Source of the DNA: Alistipes sp.
GTDB lineage: Bacteria; Bacteroidota; Bacteroidia; Bacteroidales; Rikenellaceae
Direction of reading: 5' to 3'
Assembly: GCA_017517705.1 (NCBI GenBank)
Contig: JAFWYM010000044.1
Coordinates: 62,001 to 126,000 of the forward strand
DNA: 64,000 nucleotides
Below the pieces are notes generated by a model. That model worked only from the letters and a program-made list of their open reading frames with translations, was not told where the DNA came from and made no database searches. The position numbers were made by a program, and so were the translations under genes. Positions 52,631 to 61,536 of the stretch are shown one piece after another; the stretch's first letter is position 1, and each line of letters opens with the position of its first letter.

Positions 52631-53005
52631 ATGAAAAAAGTTATCGCTTCGCCTTTGGCTCCCAAGGCCGTAGGCCCCTACTCACAGGCTATCGCTCATG
52701 ACAACACCCTCTACATCTCAGGCCAGCTTCCTATCGATGGCGCTACAGGCCAAATGGCTGAGGGCGTAGAGGCACAGACACGCCAAGCACTCACAAACCT
52801 CGGCTACATCCTCGAGGAGGCAGGCTACACATTCAATGATGTGGCTAAGACCACCGTGCTGCTTGCCGACATCGCAGACTTCGGCGCTATGAACGCCATC
52901 TATGCAGAGTTCTTCACTGGCGATAAGCCCGCACGTATCTGCTACCAGGTGGCAGCACTGCCCATGGGCGCACGTGTTGAGATCGACGCTATTGCTATTA
53001 AGTAG
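52631..53005 (+). CDS. ridA: RidA family reactive intermediate deaminase
   Basis: 124 residues of normal length. Signature: SPLAPKAVGPYSQAI near the start, LYISGQLPIDGATGQM, and the C-terminal RICYQVAALPMGARVEIDAIA with the catalytic Arg. It hydrolyses reactive enamine/imine intermediates formed by PLP enzymes in the cytoplasm. Confidence 0.97.
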   Translation: MKKVIASPLAPKAVGPYSQAIAHDNTLYISGQLPIDGATGQMAEGVEAQTRQALTNLGYILEEAGYTFNDVAKTTVLLADIADFGAMNAIYAEFFTGDKPARICYQVAALPMGARVEIDAIAIK

Positions 53006-53029
53006 TTCGCAAACTACATAGCATTATCA

Positions 53030-53095
53030 GGGGGGTATATTTGCCCCCATCTTATAGGAGAGCATCCATGCTTTTGGGTGCTCTCTTACCTTTTC
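53030..53095 (+). terminator. Two hairpins behind ridA
   Basis: GGGGG (53031-53035) with CCCCC (53044-53048), then a 10-base stem 53058-53067 with 53076-53085 (one G-T pair), followed by TTACCTTTTCTG. Together they act as the likely ridA terminator. Confidence 0.65.
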
Positions 53096-53160
53096 TGTGG
53101 ATGATGAGGTGCGTATTGTGCTCCTATGAAACACCCGCCTATGCACGAAGCATTATGGCG

Positions 53161-53216
53161 TACTGCCCATTGACGAGATAATTCGTTAGCGGAAGCAGAT
53201 GCTGCCTTTTCACAAC
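53161..53216 (+). repeat. Module 3 repeat, uninterrupted copy D
   Basis: TACTGCC, CATTGAC, then GAGATAATTCGTTAGCGG and on to CACAAC, matching 22666-22714 with one change. The 7 bases TACTGCC here also occur in front of the first CATTGAC at 22474-22480. Confidence 0.8.
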
Positions 53217-53230
53217 ATAATTATTGTTGG

Positions 53231-53255
53231 GAAACGTATCATCACCTTACGTTTC
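53231..53255 (+). promoter_or_regulatory. Inverted repeat upstream of the polysaccharide promoter
   Basis: GAAACGT (53231-53237) and ACGTTTC (53249-53255), 11 bases apart. This could be a regulator site about 50 bases before the -33 box. No second copy downstream of the promoter is seen, so it does not look like an invertible promoter. Confidence 0.35.
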
Positions 53256-53307
53256 GTTTTAAAAATTGTCATTCTGGTTCTATTCGCGGAAAAAAGATCT
53301 CTTTTGT

Positions 53308-53338
53308 TTTGACATATGCGAACTTTGCACTATCTTTG
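53308..53338 (+). promoter_or_regulatory. Consensus promoter of the polysaccharide operon
   Basis: TTTG (53308-53311), 19-base spacer, TATCTTTG (53331-53338). Full consensus. The start point near 53345 gives a leader of about 280 bases before upxY. Confidence 0.8.
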
Positions 53339-53350
53339 TAAAGTTGTGTA

Positions 53351-53371
53351 TTTTGACTTAAATAGTCAAAA
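53351..53371 (+). promoter_or_regulatory. Hairpin at the 5' end of the polysaccharide leader
   Basis: TTTTGACT (53351-53358) pairs with AGTCAAAA (53364-53371), 5-base loop, starting a few bases after the predicted start point. In Bacteroides, UpxY proteins act on the 5' leader of their own operon; this hairpin is a candidate site by position only. Confidence 0.5.
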
Positions 53372-53624
53372 GTGGTTGATTCGGAATGTCCCACCTGCGG
53401 GTACGTATGGTGCCGACTTCAACGCATGAGGTGTGTAATAGAAGGATATGTTGCAAATATTTGGCTGTGGCCAAACGCTTGGCTTATGGCAGTGATGTTG
53501 CAACATGGTTGGACACTCTCGGCGTGAATCTATATTGCTGCGTGGGAGGCCTCGGCTAATACCTACGAGTGAGGAGAGATTGTGCATATAGACAAACAGC
53601 GATAATTGAGTAAACATTTGCTGC

Positions 53625-54164
53625 GTGACAAAGGGAGAGGTGATACAACAGAGAGAGGAGATACGGTGGTACGCATTACGCGCCCTACACAACAAGGGCT
53701 CGGTGGTGTGTCGCATAGCCACGAGCGACGGCATAGAGTGGTACACACCACTTCGTGAGATCGAGGAGATCGTGGATGGCAGACCTACAACGCGCACCAC
53801 GCCGCTTATGCCCTCGTTGCTATTCCTCCGATGCACGACGACATACATTGAGCGCCTACGCAGGATTACGGGAGAGAATATCATCCCCTACTGCTACGCC
53901 CACAGCATCGTGCCCGAGCCTATAGACGACAGCTCGATGGAGGTATTCCGCTTCGTCACACGCACGGCAGCACGCACACTCGAGCTCGTCGAGGAGCATG
54001 GCAAGAACGATAGGCGCGTACGCATCACCGGCGGGCTCTTTGCCGGTTGCGAGGGCTACCTACGTCGCATACACGGCACCAAGCGTTTCGTAGTACGCAT
54101 CGAGGGCGTTGCGGCAGTAGCAACAACATACATACCACGACAACACATAGAACTTTTAGAGTAG
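53625..54164 (+). CDS. UpxY-type NusG paralogue (transcription antiterminator)
   Basis: 179 residues, GTG start (another GTG at 53640). The N-terminal NGN domain has RWYALRALHNKGSV and WYTPLREIEEI, and the TPLMPSLLFLRCT pattern of UpxY. A KOW domain at the end has VRITGGLFAGCEGYLRRI and KRFVVRIEGVAAVATTYIP. It lets RNA polymerase read through the long polysaccharide operon from its leader. First gene of the locus. No UpxZ partner (inhibitor of other loci) is found next to it. Confidence 0.88.
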   Translation: MTKGEVIQQREEIRWYALRALHNKGSVVCRIATSDGIEWYTPLREIEEIVDGRPTTRTTPLMPSLLFLRCTTTYIERLRRITGENIIPYCYAHSIVPEPIDDSSMEVFRFVTRTAARTLELVEEHGKNDRRVRITGGLFAGCEGYLRRIHGTKRFVVRIEGVAAVATTYIPRQHIELLE

Positions 54165-54184
54165 GGATAATAACGACATAAAGT

Positions 54185-55192
54185 ATGAACCATCAAGTCG
54201 TAAATAGATACGAAGCAGAAAACATAGGAGAGTACATCCACTGCTATTATTACCCAGATAACGAGGCGTGGATCGCGTATGGTAAGTCTGCCTATAGTCT
54301 ACAAAACATCGTACAAGATGCAGGATTACAATACATAGACCGATACTCTACAGACCTCGAGATGGCAAGCATAATGGTGGGATCGAAGACAATCGACAAG
54401 ATATTTTCTACGGCAAATATTCATACACGACAAGATAAGTATGTATGTATTTACAATACCACCACAATAGACAATGATGAATACAGCAGTTGGGTGCAAG
54501 GAATAAAGAATTCCAGTGAAAAGAAAAATCACCAATGGATACAAACAGTCGTTAGTAACGAGATTCCTAAGGATGCCTTTATAGCAGATGGCATGTCGTC
54601 ATTCTCGCGCAACACCAAACGAATAGTTGACTTTCTGGCGGCACTCGTCTCTTTAATCATATTCTCGCCTCTTTTTCTCATAACCTACGTGATGGTTAGA
54701 CTTGAGGATGGTGGCCCTGCAATATTCAAACAGGAGCGTATTGGTCGTTTCGGGCGCCCCTTTTACATCTACAAATTCCGCTCAATGAGAATAGATGCCG
54801 AGAAATTTGGGCCCCAACTTAGTCATAGCGGAGGAGATAATGACCCTCGTCTTACAAAAATTGGTCGATTTATACGCGCACATCATTTAGACGAATTACC
54901 TCAGTTGTGGAACGTGTTCTGCGGCGACATGTCATTTATAGGGCCTCGACCAGAGCGCAAGTTTTACATCGACCAAATTATGGACTACGATAAGAGATAT
55001 GTTTACCTATATCAAATACGCCCGGGCGTTACAAGCTACGCTACACTATACAATGGCTATACAGATACAATGGAAAAAATGCTTCGTCGTTTAGAGTTCG
55101 ACCTATACTATCTCGGTCATAGATCGTGGTGGTTCGACATAAAGATACTCATCAACACATTCTGCGCCATCGTATTTGGCAAGAAATTTTAA
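54185..55192 (+). CDS. Priming sugar transferase (undecaprenyl-phosphate glycosyl-1-phosphate transferase)
   Basis: 335 residues. The N-terminal 145 residues are an unrecognised soluble part; the C-terminal 190 residues are the bacterial sugar transferase domain. It has one membrane helix (VDFLAALVSLIIFSPLFLITYVMV), FKQERIGRFGRPFYIYKFRSMR, the LDELPQLWNVFCGDMSFIGPRPE signature, and RPGVTSYATLYNGY. It adds the first sugar phosphate to undecaprenyl phosphate at the inner membrane. The usual four-helix WcaJ N-terminus is absent. Confidence 0.92.
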   Translation: MNHQVVNRYEAENIGEYIHCYYYPDNEAWIAYGKSAYSLQNIVQDAGLQYIDRYSTDLEMASIMVGSKTIDKIFSTANIHTRQDKYVCIYNTTTIDNDEYSSWVQGIKNSSEKKNHQWIQTVVSNEIPKDAFIADGMSSFSRNTKRIVDFLAALVSLIIFSPLFLITYVMVRLEDGGPAIFKQERIGRFGRPFYIYKFRSMRIDAEKFGPQLSHSGGDNDPRLTKIGRFIRAHHLDELPQLWNVFCGDMSFIGPRPERKFYIDQIMDYDKRYVYLYQIRPGVTSYATLYNGYTDTMEKMLRRLEFDLYYLGHRSWWFDIKILINTFCAIVFGKKF

Positions 55193-55213
55193 CCGAGCAA
55201 TTAACTTAACACT

Positions 55214-56515
55214 ATGAGAATTGCAGTTGCCGGCACGGGCTATGTGGGACTAAGCATCGCGACACTCCTCGCGCAACACAACAATGTCGTAGCCGTAGAT
55301 GTCGTCGCGGAGAAGGTCGATATGATCAACCGTCGCCAGTCGCCTATCCAGGATGAGTATATCGAGCGCTACCTTCGCGAGAAGCAGCTGTCGCTACGTG
55401 CCACACTCGATGGCCGCGAGGCGTACCGCAATGCTGACATCATCGTCATCGCCGTGCCTACGAACTATGACCCTCAGCGTAACTTCTTCGACACACATAA
55501 CATCGAGGATGTCATAGACATAGTCCTGGATGAAAACCCCGAGGCCGTGATGGTCATCAAGTCGACAATACCCGTGGGCTACTGCCGGAGCCTCTACTTG
55601 AAGTATGCTGCGCGCGGTGCCAAGCGCCTCAACCTACTCTTCTCACCAGAGTTTCTACGTGAGAGTCGCGCCCTGGAGGATAACCTCTACCCCTCGCGTA
55701 TTATCGTAGGCATACCCAAGATTATCGCCGGCGAGGAGCACGCTGCCGAGAACGCAGCGATAACATCGCTTACCGACATCGCGCACATGGAGCAGGCTGC
55801 ACGGACATTTGCCGACCTTCTTGTGGCGGGGGCCCTCAAGGAGGATATCGCCGTACTCTTGATGGGCATCAAGGAGGCTGAGGCCGTAAAGCTCTTTGCC
55901 AACACATACTTAGCCCTGCGCGTGAGCTACTTCAACGAGCTCGACACCTACGCCGAGATTAAGGGTCTTAGCTCTGAGGCCATCATCGAGGGCGTAGGCC
56001 TCGACCCCCGTATCGGCACACACTACAACAACCCTTCGTTCGGTTACGGCGGATATTGCCTACCGAAGGATACGAAGCAGCTCCTGGCAAACTACGAGGA
56101 TGTGCCACAGAATATGATGACGGCCATCGTTGAGAGCAACCGCACACGTAAGGATTATATCGCTGACCAGGTGCTCCGTAAGGCGGGCTACTATACCGGA
56201 TCGAGCCAGTGGGACTCATCGCGCGAGCGCCCGGTGACGGTGGGCGTCTATCGCCTGACGATGAAGGCGGGCTCGGATAACTTCCGCCAGTCGTCGATTC
56301 AGGGCGTTATGAAACGTATAAAGGCTAAAGGTGTCAAGGTCATCATCTATGAGCCCACGCTGGAGGATGGCACGATGTTCTTCGGCTCGGAGGTGGTGAA
56401 CGACATCGCCCGCTTCAAGAGCGAGAGCGACGTGGTTATATCTAATCGACACCATAATGATCTCGATGATATTAAAGAGAAACTATACACCAGAGATATT
56501 TTTAGAAGGGATTAG
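55214..56515 (+). CDS. UDP-glucose/UDP-sugar 6-dehydrogenase family
   Basis: 433 residues. NAD-binding loop [15 protein letters not shown], central [11 protein letters not shown], and catalytic C282 in [17 protein letters not shown]. It oxidises a UDP-sugar to the uronic acid; the substrate (glucose, N-acetylmannosamine or other) cannot be told from sequence alone, though the sequence resembles Ugd. GC content is higher than that of its neighbours, as though it had a different origin. Confidence 0.92.
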   Translation: MRIAVAGTGYVGLSIATLLAQHNNVVAVDVVAEKVDMINRRQSPIQDEYIERYLREKQLSLRATLDGREAYRNADIIVIAVPTNYDPQRNFFDTHNIEDVIDIVLDENPEAVMVIKSTIPVGYCRSLYLKYAARGAKRLNLLFSPEFLRESRALEDNLYPSRIIVGIPKIIAGEEHAAENAAITSLTDIAHMEQAARTFADLLVAGALKEDIAVLLMGIKEAEAVKLFANTYLALRVSYFNELDTYAEIKGLSSEAIIEGVGLDPRIGTHYNNPSFGYGGYCLPKDTKQLLANYEDVPQNMMTAIVESNRTRKDYIADQVLRKAGYYTGSSQWDSSRERPVTVGVYRLTMKAGSDNFRQSSIQGVMKRIKAKGVKVIIYEPTLEDGTMFFGSEVVNDIARFKSESDVVISNRHHNDLDDIKEKLYTRDIFRRD

Positions 56516-56555
56516 ATAACTCTCACCCATATTATTTATCTACTAGATACAAGCG

Positions 56556-57983
56556 ATGGGATACTCCTCACATAATAATGTAGCAAAGGGGACTATATGG
56601 AGTGCAATTGATAAATTCAGCATCGTAATAATGCAATTTATCATAAACCTAGTTTTGGCGCGACTCCTCACACCTGATGACTTTGGATTAGTAGGGATGA
56701 TTCTTATCATCGTAGCCGTATCCAACATTCTAACAGATGGCGGGTTTGGAGCGGCTCTTATACAGAAACACGACCCTAATGAGAAGGATTTCTCGACAGC
56801 ATTTTATATCAATGTCATCACGTCGGTTCTTCTATATATCATAATATACATCTCAGCTCCGATCATTGCAGAATTTCTTGGGTCTACATTACTCGTTAAC
56901 ATATTACGTGTAATAAGTGTTGTTATTGTTATTAACTCATTAGGACTTGTTCCAAAGGTGAAGCTACGTCGTGCCTTAGCCTTTAAACAGATCGCTATTG
57001 CAAATATTACAGCATACATTATATCTGCTGCAACGGCTATATATTTAGCACATCAAGGATACGGTGCGTGGGGACTTATCGCTATGCACATTATAAATGC
57101 TGTATTTTCAAATCTTTTTATCAGCATTACCGCCCATTGGCTACCAACACTCACATTTTCGACAAAATCTCTTAAGAAGCTATTTGCCTTCGGTGAATAT
57201 ATGCTAATATCCGACATATTAAGCAACATCTGTTTTCATATTCAAAGCACTCTCGTCGGCAAATATTTCTCACCCTATACAGCCGGTCAATATGCCCAAG
57301 CTAAGAAAATGGAGGAGGTAGCCTGCATAACGCTGCCAAGCGCTATGAATCAGGTCCTATTTCCATTATACTCCAGACTACAGCACGACACCGATGAGAT
57401 AAGAAGAATGTTGCGACTAAATACTAAAATGATAGCGTATACTATCTTCCCTCTTATGACTATCCTGATAATAGTTGCCAAGCCATTAATACTATTCCTT
57501 TTTGGATCAAAGTGGATGGACTCGGTAAGTTATTTTCAGGTGTTATGTGTGGGAGGCTACTTCTGTTCGCTCCAATATTTTAATTATCAAGCCGTAGCTG
57601 CAATTGGACAAAGTCGCATACTATTTTATGCGGGATTGCTCAAGAGCCTATTCTTAATAACATCCATTCTGGTTGGCGTACATATAAGTATGGAAGCTGT
57701 TTTGGTAGCAATGGTGCTGAGTAATGTGGTAAACTACTTGACAAATGCCATTATCGCTCAGCGCTATATCAAATACACTCTGGCAAAACAAATATGGGAT
57801 ATCACGCCAATACTAATCATATCTCTTGTTATTGGAGGTATCGTATATCTTATCAGTTATGTTTGGAGTATTCACTGGATACTGCTCATTCTAATATACT
57901 TAATTTTATACATCTGTATTAGCTATGCCACTAAGTCTGAAATAACAATGCTAACTATAGGTTATTTGAAACAAATAAGGTAA
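56556..57983 (+). CDS. Polysaccharide flippase (Wzx-like, MOP family)
   Basis: 475 residues with about 14 hydrophobic helices. The start VAKGTIWSAIDKFSIVIMQFIINLVLARLLTPDDFGLVGMI matches the Wzx/RfbX group. It moves lipid-linked repeat units across the inner membrane. AT-rich gene. Next gene starts 28 bases later. Confidence 0.92.
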   Translation: MGYSSHNNVAKGTIWSAIDKFSIVIMQFIINLVLARLLTPDDFGLVGMILIIVAVSNILTDGGFGAALIQKHDPNEKDFSTAFYINVITSVLLYIIIYISAPIIAEFLGSTLLVNILRVISVVIVINSLGLVPKVKLRRALAFKQIAIANITAYIISAATAIYLAHQGYGAWGLIAMHIINAVFSNLFISITAHWLPTLTFSTKSLKKLFAFGEYMLISDILSNICFHIQSTLVGKYFSPYTAGQYAQAKKMEEVACITLPSAMNQVLFPLYSRLQHDTDEIRRMLRLNTKMIAYTIFPLMTILIIVAKPLILFLFGSKWMDSVSYFQVLCVGGYFCSLQYFNYQAVAAIGQSRILFYAGLLKSLFLITSILVGVHISMEAVLVAMVLSNVVNYLTNAIIAQRYIKYTLAKQIWDITPILIISLVIGGIVYLISYVWSIHWILLILIYLILYICISYATKSEITMLTIGYLKQIR

Positions 57984-58011
57984 ACTAATATACGTACAAC
58001 AAGGTATAACT

Positions 58012-59124
58012 ATGAAGATAGGTATTCTTACACACTATGATGTTAATAACCAGGGAGCCCAATTGCAACTATATGCAATGTATAAGGTTCTTGAGGCCAT
58101 GGGACATACCCCCTTCGTATTAACCTATAAGAAAAATTACGACTTTGTACCAGAATTAGAACATCGCAATCAGATTACATTATCCTCAATACCATATATC
58201 CTTAAGAACTTTCTTTTTGCCAAAGGTATACGTCTTACATGGCACAATGTTCTCAAATACACAATAAATAAAAAATTCCGCACACGGAATCTGCGACACT
58301 GCTCATACGCACTCGCTGACATTGACGCTGCCATTGTAGGCGCAGATGAGGTTCTAAGCCTTGAATTAGGCGTGAATATGATGATGTACGGGCACGGCGT
58401 GAACACCCAACACATGATCGCCTACGCACCATCGTGTGGCCAGACTGACATGGAGCGTATAGAGAGGTTTCACTGTCGACATCTGATGGCAAGCGGACTG
58501 AGTAACTTTATGGAGTTATCAGCACGAGATGAACGCACACGGGAGATCATTCAATGTTTAACACAACGTGAAGTACCTGTAGTTTGCGATCCTGCACTAC
58601 TTTATGAGTTCCCATTGGAAGAGTATAAACTGCCACGTAGAACACCTAAAAGAGATTATGTCGTGGTATACTCATACGACGCTCGCTTTACATCGCCGGA
58701 TGAAATAGACTCCATACGTAGATATGCCCACAAGAATAGGCTTAAAACAGTCTCAGTAGGCACATATCACGGATGGTGCGATTACAATATTGCTTGCAAC
58801 GCATTGGAATGGTTGAAATGTATTGCTGGGGCTAAAGCGGTGATTACCGATACTTTCCACGGAACAATAGCGGCAGCTATTACAGAGCGACCTATTGCCA
58901 TCCACTACTCAAAGAGTGTTAATTCATCTAAGATGTTAGACTTAATCAATCGATTGGGGCTCAATGATCGACTATTGAAAGATATTTCTATTGATGAGGT
59001 GGAACGCATATTCTCTCAGCCCCAAGATATGGTTAGATTACGCGAGCGCATACAGTCCCTTAGAAAAGAGTCTCGCGACTATCTATGCAGGGCACTAAAT
59101 CGTATAATATGTCAAGAAATATAA
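58012..59124 (+). CDS. Polysaccharide pyruvyl transferase family protein
   Basis: 370 residues. GILTHYDVNNQGAQLQLYAMYKVLEAMGH at the start, then IVGADEVLSLELGV, YAPSCGQ, ICDPALLYEF-like (VVCDPALLYEF) and the end motif AVITDTFHGTIAAAITERP. The family transfers pyruvate ketals or, in some members, acts as a general glycosyl-modifying enzyme. It overlaps the next gene by 16 bases, a common pairing. Confidence 0.9.
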   Translation: MKIGILTHYDVNNQGAQLQLYAMYKVLEAMGHTPFVLTYKKNYDFVPELEHRNQITLSSIPYILKNFLFAKGIRLTWHNVLKYTINKKFRTRNLRHCSYALADIDAAIVGADEVLSLELGVNMMMYGHGVNTQHMIAYAPSCGQTDMERIERFHCRHLMASGLSNFMELSARDERTREIIQCLTQREVPVVCDPALLYEFPLEEYKLPRRTPKRDYVVVYSYDARFTSPDEIDSIRRYAHKNRLKTVSVGTYHGWCDYNIACNALEWLKCIAGAKAVITDTFHGTIAAAITERPIAIHYSKSVNSSKMLDLINRLGLNDRLLKDISIDEVERIFSQPQDMVRLRERIQSLRKESRDYLCRALNRIICQEI

Positions 59125-60323
59125 CATCCCCAACAAACAAGTATTGTACGGGATGTGGTGCGTGTAGCGTTAATTGTCCCGTTGGAGCAATTGCTATTGC
59201 CGAGAACCTCGATGGTTTCTACGAGCCTATGCTTGATAGTAGCAAGTGTATCAATTGCGGAGCATGCCAAAAGGTATGTTATAAGTATCAATCCACTACT
59301 GAACTACCTCAACTAACCAACAAAGAGTGTTTTGCAATACATTCGACGAACAACGATACGCACCAGAGTACTACATCTGGTGGTTTCGCTTATGAATTGT
59401 CACGATGGGGTGTAAATAATGGATACAGCATTGTTGGCGTTATCTACGACTACACTATCAACAAGGCTCGGACAATTATTATCAACGATCTTGCCAATTT
59501 AGAGAGCCTTAAGGGCTCTAAGTATATACAAAGCTACACTGAGGAGGCATTTAAGGATATTATTACGCAAGCCAAAGCAGACATTCATAATCGTTTTATA
59601 TGTATCGGCACGCCTTGTCAGATTTTTGGACTACGCCGATTGATTGATAGTAATAATATACAGAATGAGTTTATATTAGTTGACCTCTTCTGTCATGGTG
59701 TACCGTCATATTTAGTATGGGATAAGTATATTAAATGCCAGAAAGATAGGTTAGGTCAAATCAAGAATGTCAACTTTAGATGCAAGGAGAATGGATGGCA
59801 TCAATACTCCATCAAGATTATAGGTAAAAAAAAGACATATAGCAACTACGCGTACAACGACATATTCTATCGCTATTTTTTTGATAATGTAGTGTTAAAT
59901 AAGTCGTGTTATACTTGTTCCCTTAGAAAGAGTAGTGTCGCATCCGATATACGCATCGGGGATTTTTTAGGAGGTGCATACGAAGATCGTGAAGATGGAA
60001 TCTCTGCTGCAGTAGCCATAACTGAGAAGGGTGCAAGAATCATCGAGAAACTTAAGTCGAGTAAATATATCAATATCGTTGCCACCCATCACGTAAGCGA
60101 GTGTCTAAAATCACAAAGCACCGAAGATTACCCCGATATCGAGCTCAGGGATAACGTAATCACGCGACTACACGAGAGGGATATATATCAAACAAAGAGA
60201 TGGTACATCCGCCAATTTACAATAAAGCGACAGATATACCTCAGATTAAAGAGTATTGCAACATTACTTCCATATAAGATATTAATAACACTCCGCCGTA
60301 TCATAAGAAAAGGACGCAAATAA
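59109..60323 (+). CDS. Coenzyme F420 hydrogenase/dehydrogenase beta-subunit-like iron-sulfur protein
   Basis: 404 residues from ATG 59109 (an earlier in-frame Met would extend the overlap). Two 4Fe-4S clusters at the start: CTGCGACSVNCP and CINCGACQKVCY. The FrhB-type core has FICIGTPCQIFGLR, DLFCHGVPSYLVWDKYI and SDIRIGDFLGG. Members inside polysaccharide loci are regularly next to pyruvyl transferases; the reaction is unknown. Confidence 0.9.
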   Translation: MSRNITSPTNKYCTGCGACSVNCPVGAIAIAENLDGFYEPMLDSSKCINCGACQKVCYKYQSTTELPQLTNKECFAIHSTNNDTHQSTTSGGFAYELSRWGVNNGYSIVGVIYDYTINKARTIIINDLANLESLKGSKYIQSYTEEAFKDIITQAKADIHNRFICIGTPCQIFGLRRLIDSNNIQNEFILVDLFCHGVPSYLVWDKYIKCQKDRLGQIKNVNFRCKENGWHQYSIKIIGKKKTYSNYAYNDIFYRYFFDNVVLNKSCYTCSLRKSSVASDIRIGDFLGGAYEDREDGISAAVAITEKGARIIEKLKSSKYINIVATHHVSECLKSQSTEDYPDIELRDNVITRLHERDIYQTKRWYIRQFTIKRQIYLRLKSIATLLPYKILITLRRIIRKGRK

Positions 60324-60346
60324 ATTTAACCCAAACATAATAGATT

Positions 60347-61516
60347 ATGCTCCTGGTATTCTACATATTATCGCCGTTCTTGACCTTTCTATACTCATGT
60401 ACTGATCTGCGCAAACGAAGTGCCCAGATTGTATTTGTACTTTTCTTTGGTCTCTTTGGTTATTGCCATACGTTTGAGGATATACGCGCCGATAGCTACC
60501 GTAAATATGAATCTTTTACGAATTATGCAGCAGAGGACTTTGAAGATATATATAAGGATTTTCAGGAGGGCGAGCGCAAGGATGTATACGAGAGCATCCT
60601 ATTTAGCACCATAAAGGGTTTCTCCAACGACCCCCACATTATGATGATGTTTGTTGGGCTCTTTGGTGGATTCTTCTATATGCTTGTTGTCAAACGTTTC
60701 TTGAATGACAAGCATTGCAGATACACTTGGCCGATAGCTATCTTATTGGCATTTATGATTATGGAGTCAAATATTCCACTTATGGGAGGTATCCGCAATT
60801 TCTCAGCATTCCCTCTATTTATGTACTCTCTTATTCGAGTGCTTATAGATAATCGAAAAATATGGATTATTGGCTTACTTATTACCCCACTCTTCCATTT
60901 TGGATATATCGTTGCAACCATCGCCGCATTAATAATATGGGTTATTAAGATTCCCAATGTGATTCTACACTATCTTGCTATTGTCATATGCGTTGCATCA
61001 CTCTTCTTAGACACCTCATCATATGCTGGGGCATTAGACATATTGATGGGAACTATGGATAATGAGGCCATCGCAGATCGAATTAATAACTACGGAGAGG
61101 AGGACACAGATATCCATTTCAACAAGTCACTAACAACACAACTTGTTCGTGTCAACAATCAAATTGGAGCCTGTTTTATTGTTGCTTTGTTAATTTTTAT
61201 CCACCGCAATAGGGCACAATTTCTCTCGACACCATATATACAACGCATATACAAAGTGCTGTTGTTTTTTATTGTCGTAAGTTATGCGCTGATATCATTC
61301 TCCGTAGTTGGCCAACGATTTGTCTACATTGCGATGGTACTACTATATCTTCTATTACTTAACATATATCAAGATAATATGAAATCTGGCATTAACATAT
61401 TCATATATTCGATGCCATTTGTATTCAGCATTCACATAATGTGGACTTTGTATAATTGCTATTGTAATACCGGATTAGGAATATATTTCTATCCATTACC
61501 GATGCTGATGTTGTAG
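60347..61516 (+). CDS. EpsG family polysaccharide polymerase-like membrane protein
   Basis: 389 residues with about ten hydrophobic helices and little conservation, as is usual for Wzy proteins. The EpsG-type region near the start has RADSYRKYESFTNYA and the large loop DIYKDFQEGERKDVY. It likely polymerises lipid-linked repeat units in the periplasm. Next gene starts 20 bases later. Confidence 0.8.
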   Translation: MLLVFYILSPFLTFLYSCTDLRKRSAQIVFVLFFGLFGYCHTFEDIRADSYRKYESFTNYAAEDFEDIYKDFQEGERKDVYESILFSTIKGFSNDPHIMMMFVGLFGGFFYMLVVKRFLNDKHCRYTWPIAILLAFMIMESNIPLMGGIRNFSAFPLFMYSLIRVLIDNRKIWIIGLLITPLFHFGYIVATIAALIIWVIKIPNVILHYLAIVICVASLFLDTSSYAGALDILMGTMDNEAIADRINNYGEEDTDIHFNKSLTTQLVRVNNQIGACFIVALLIFIHRNRAQFLSTPYIQRIYKVLLFFIVVSYALISFSVVGQRFVYIAMVLLYLLLLNIYQDNMKSGINIFIYSMPFVFSIHIMWTLYNCYCNTGLGIYFYPLPMLML

Positions 61517-61536
61517 AAGAATAAACACGTGATATT

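Larger units (their letters stand above)
53006..53624. other. 619-base region between ridA and the polysaccharide operon
   Basis: It holds two hairpins behind ridA, repeat module 3, an inverted repeat, the operon promoter and a leader of about 280 bases with a hairpin at its 5' end. No protein gene is supported; a long minus-strand frame here is taken as chance. Confidence 0.75.

Noticed and set aside
53150..53625. Invertible promoter as in Bacteroides capsule loci
   Set aside because: Only one short inverted repeat (53231-53255) lies upstream and no partner lies downstream of the promoter; no recombinase gene is in the window.
53366..53884. 172-codon minus-strand frame in the leader and start of upxY
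   Set aside because: It is antisense to the NusG-type domain, has no promoter and a low-quality translation.
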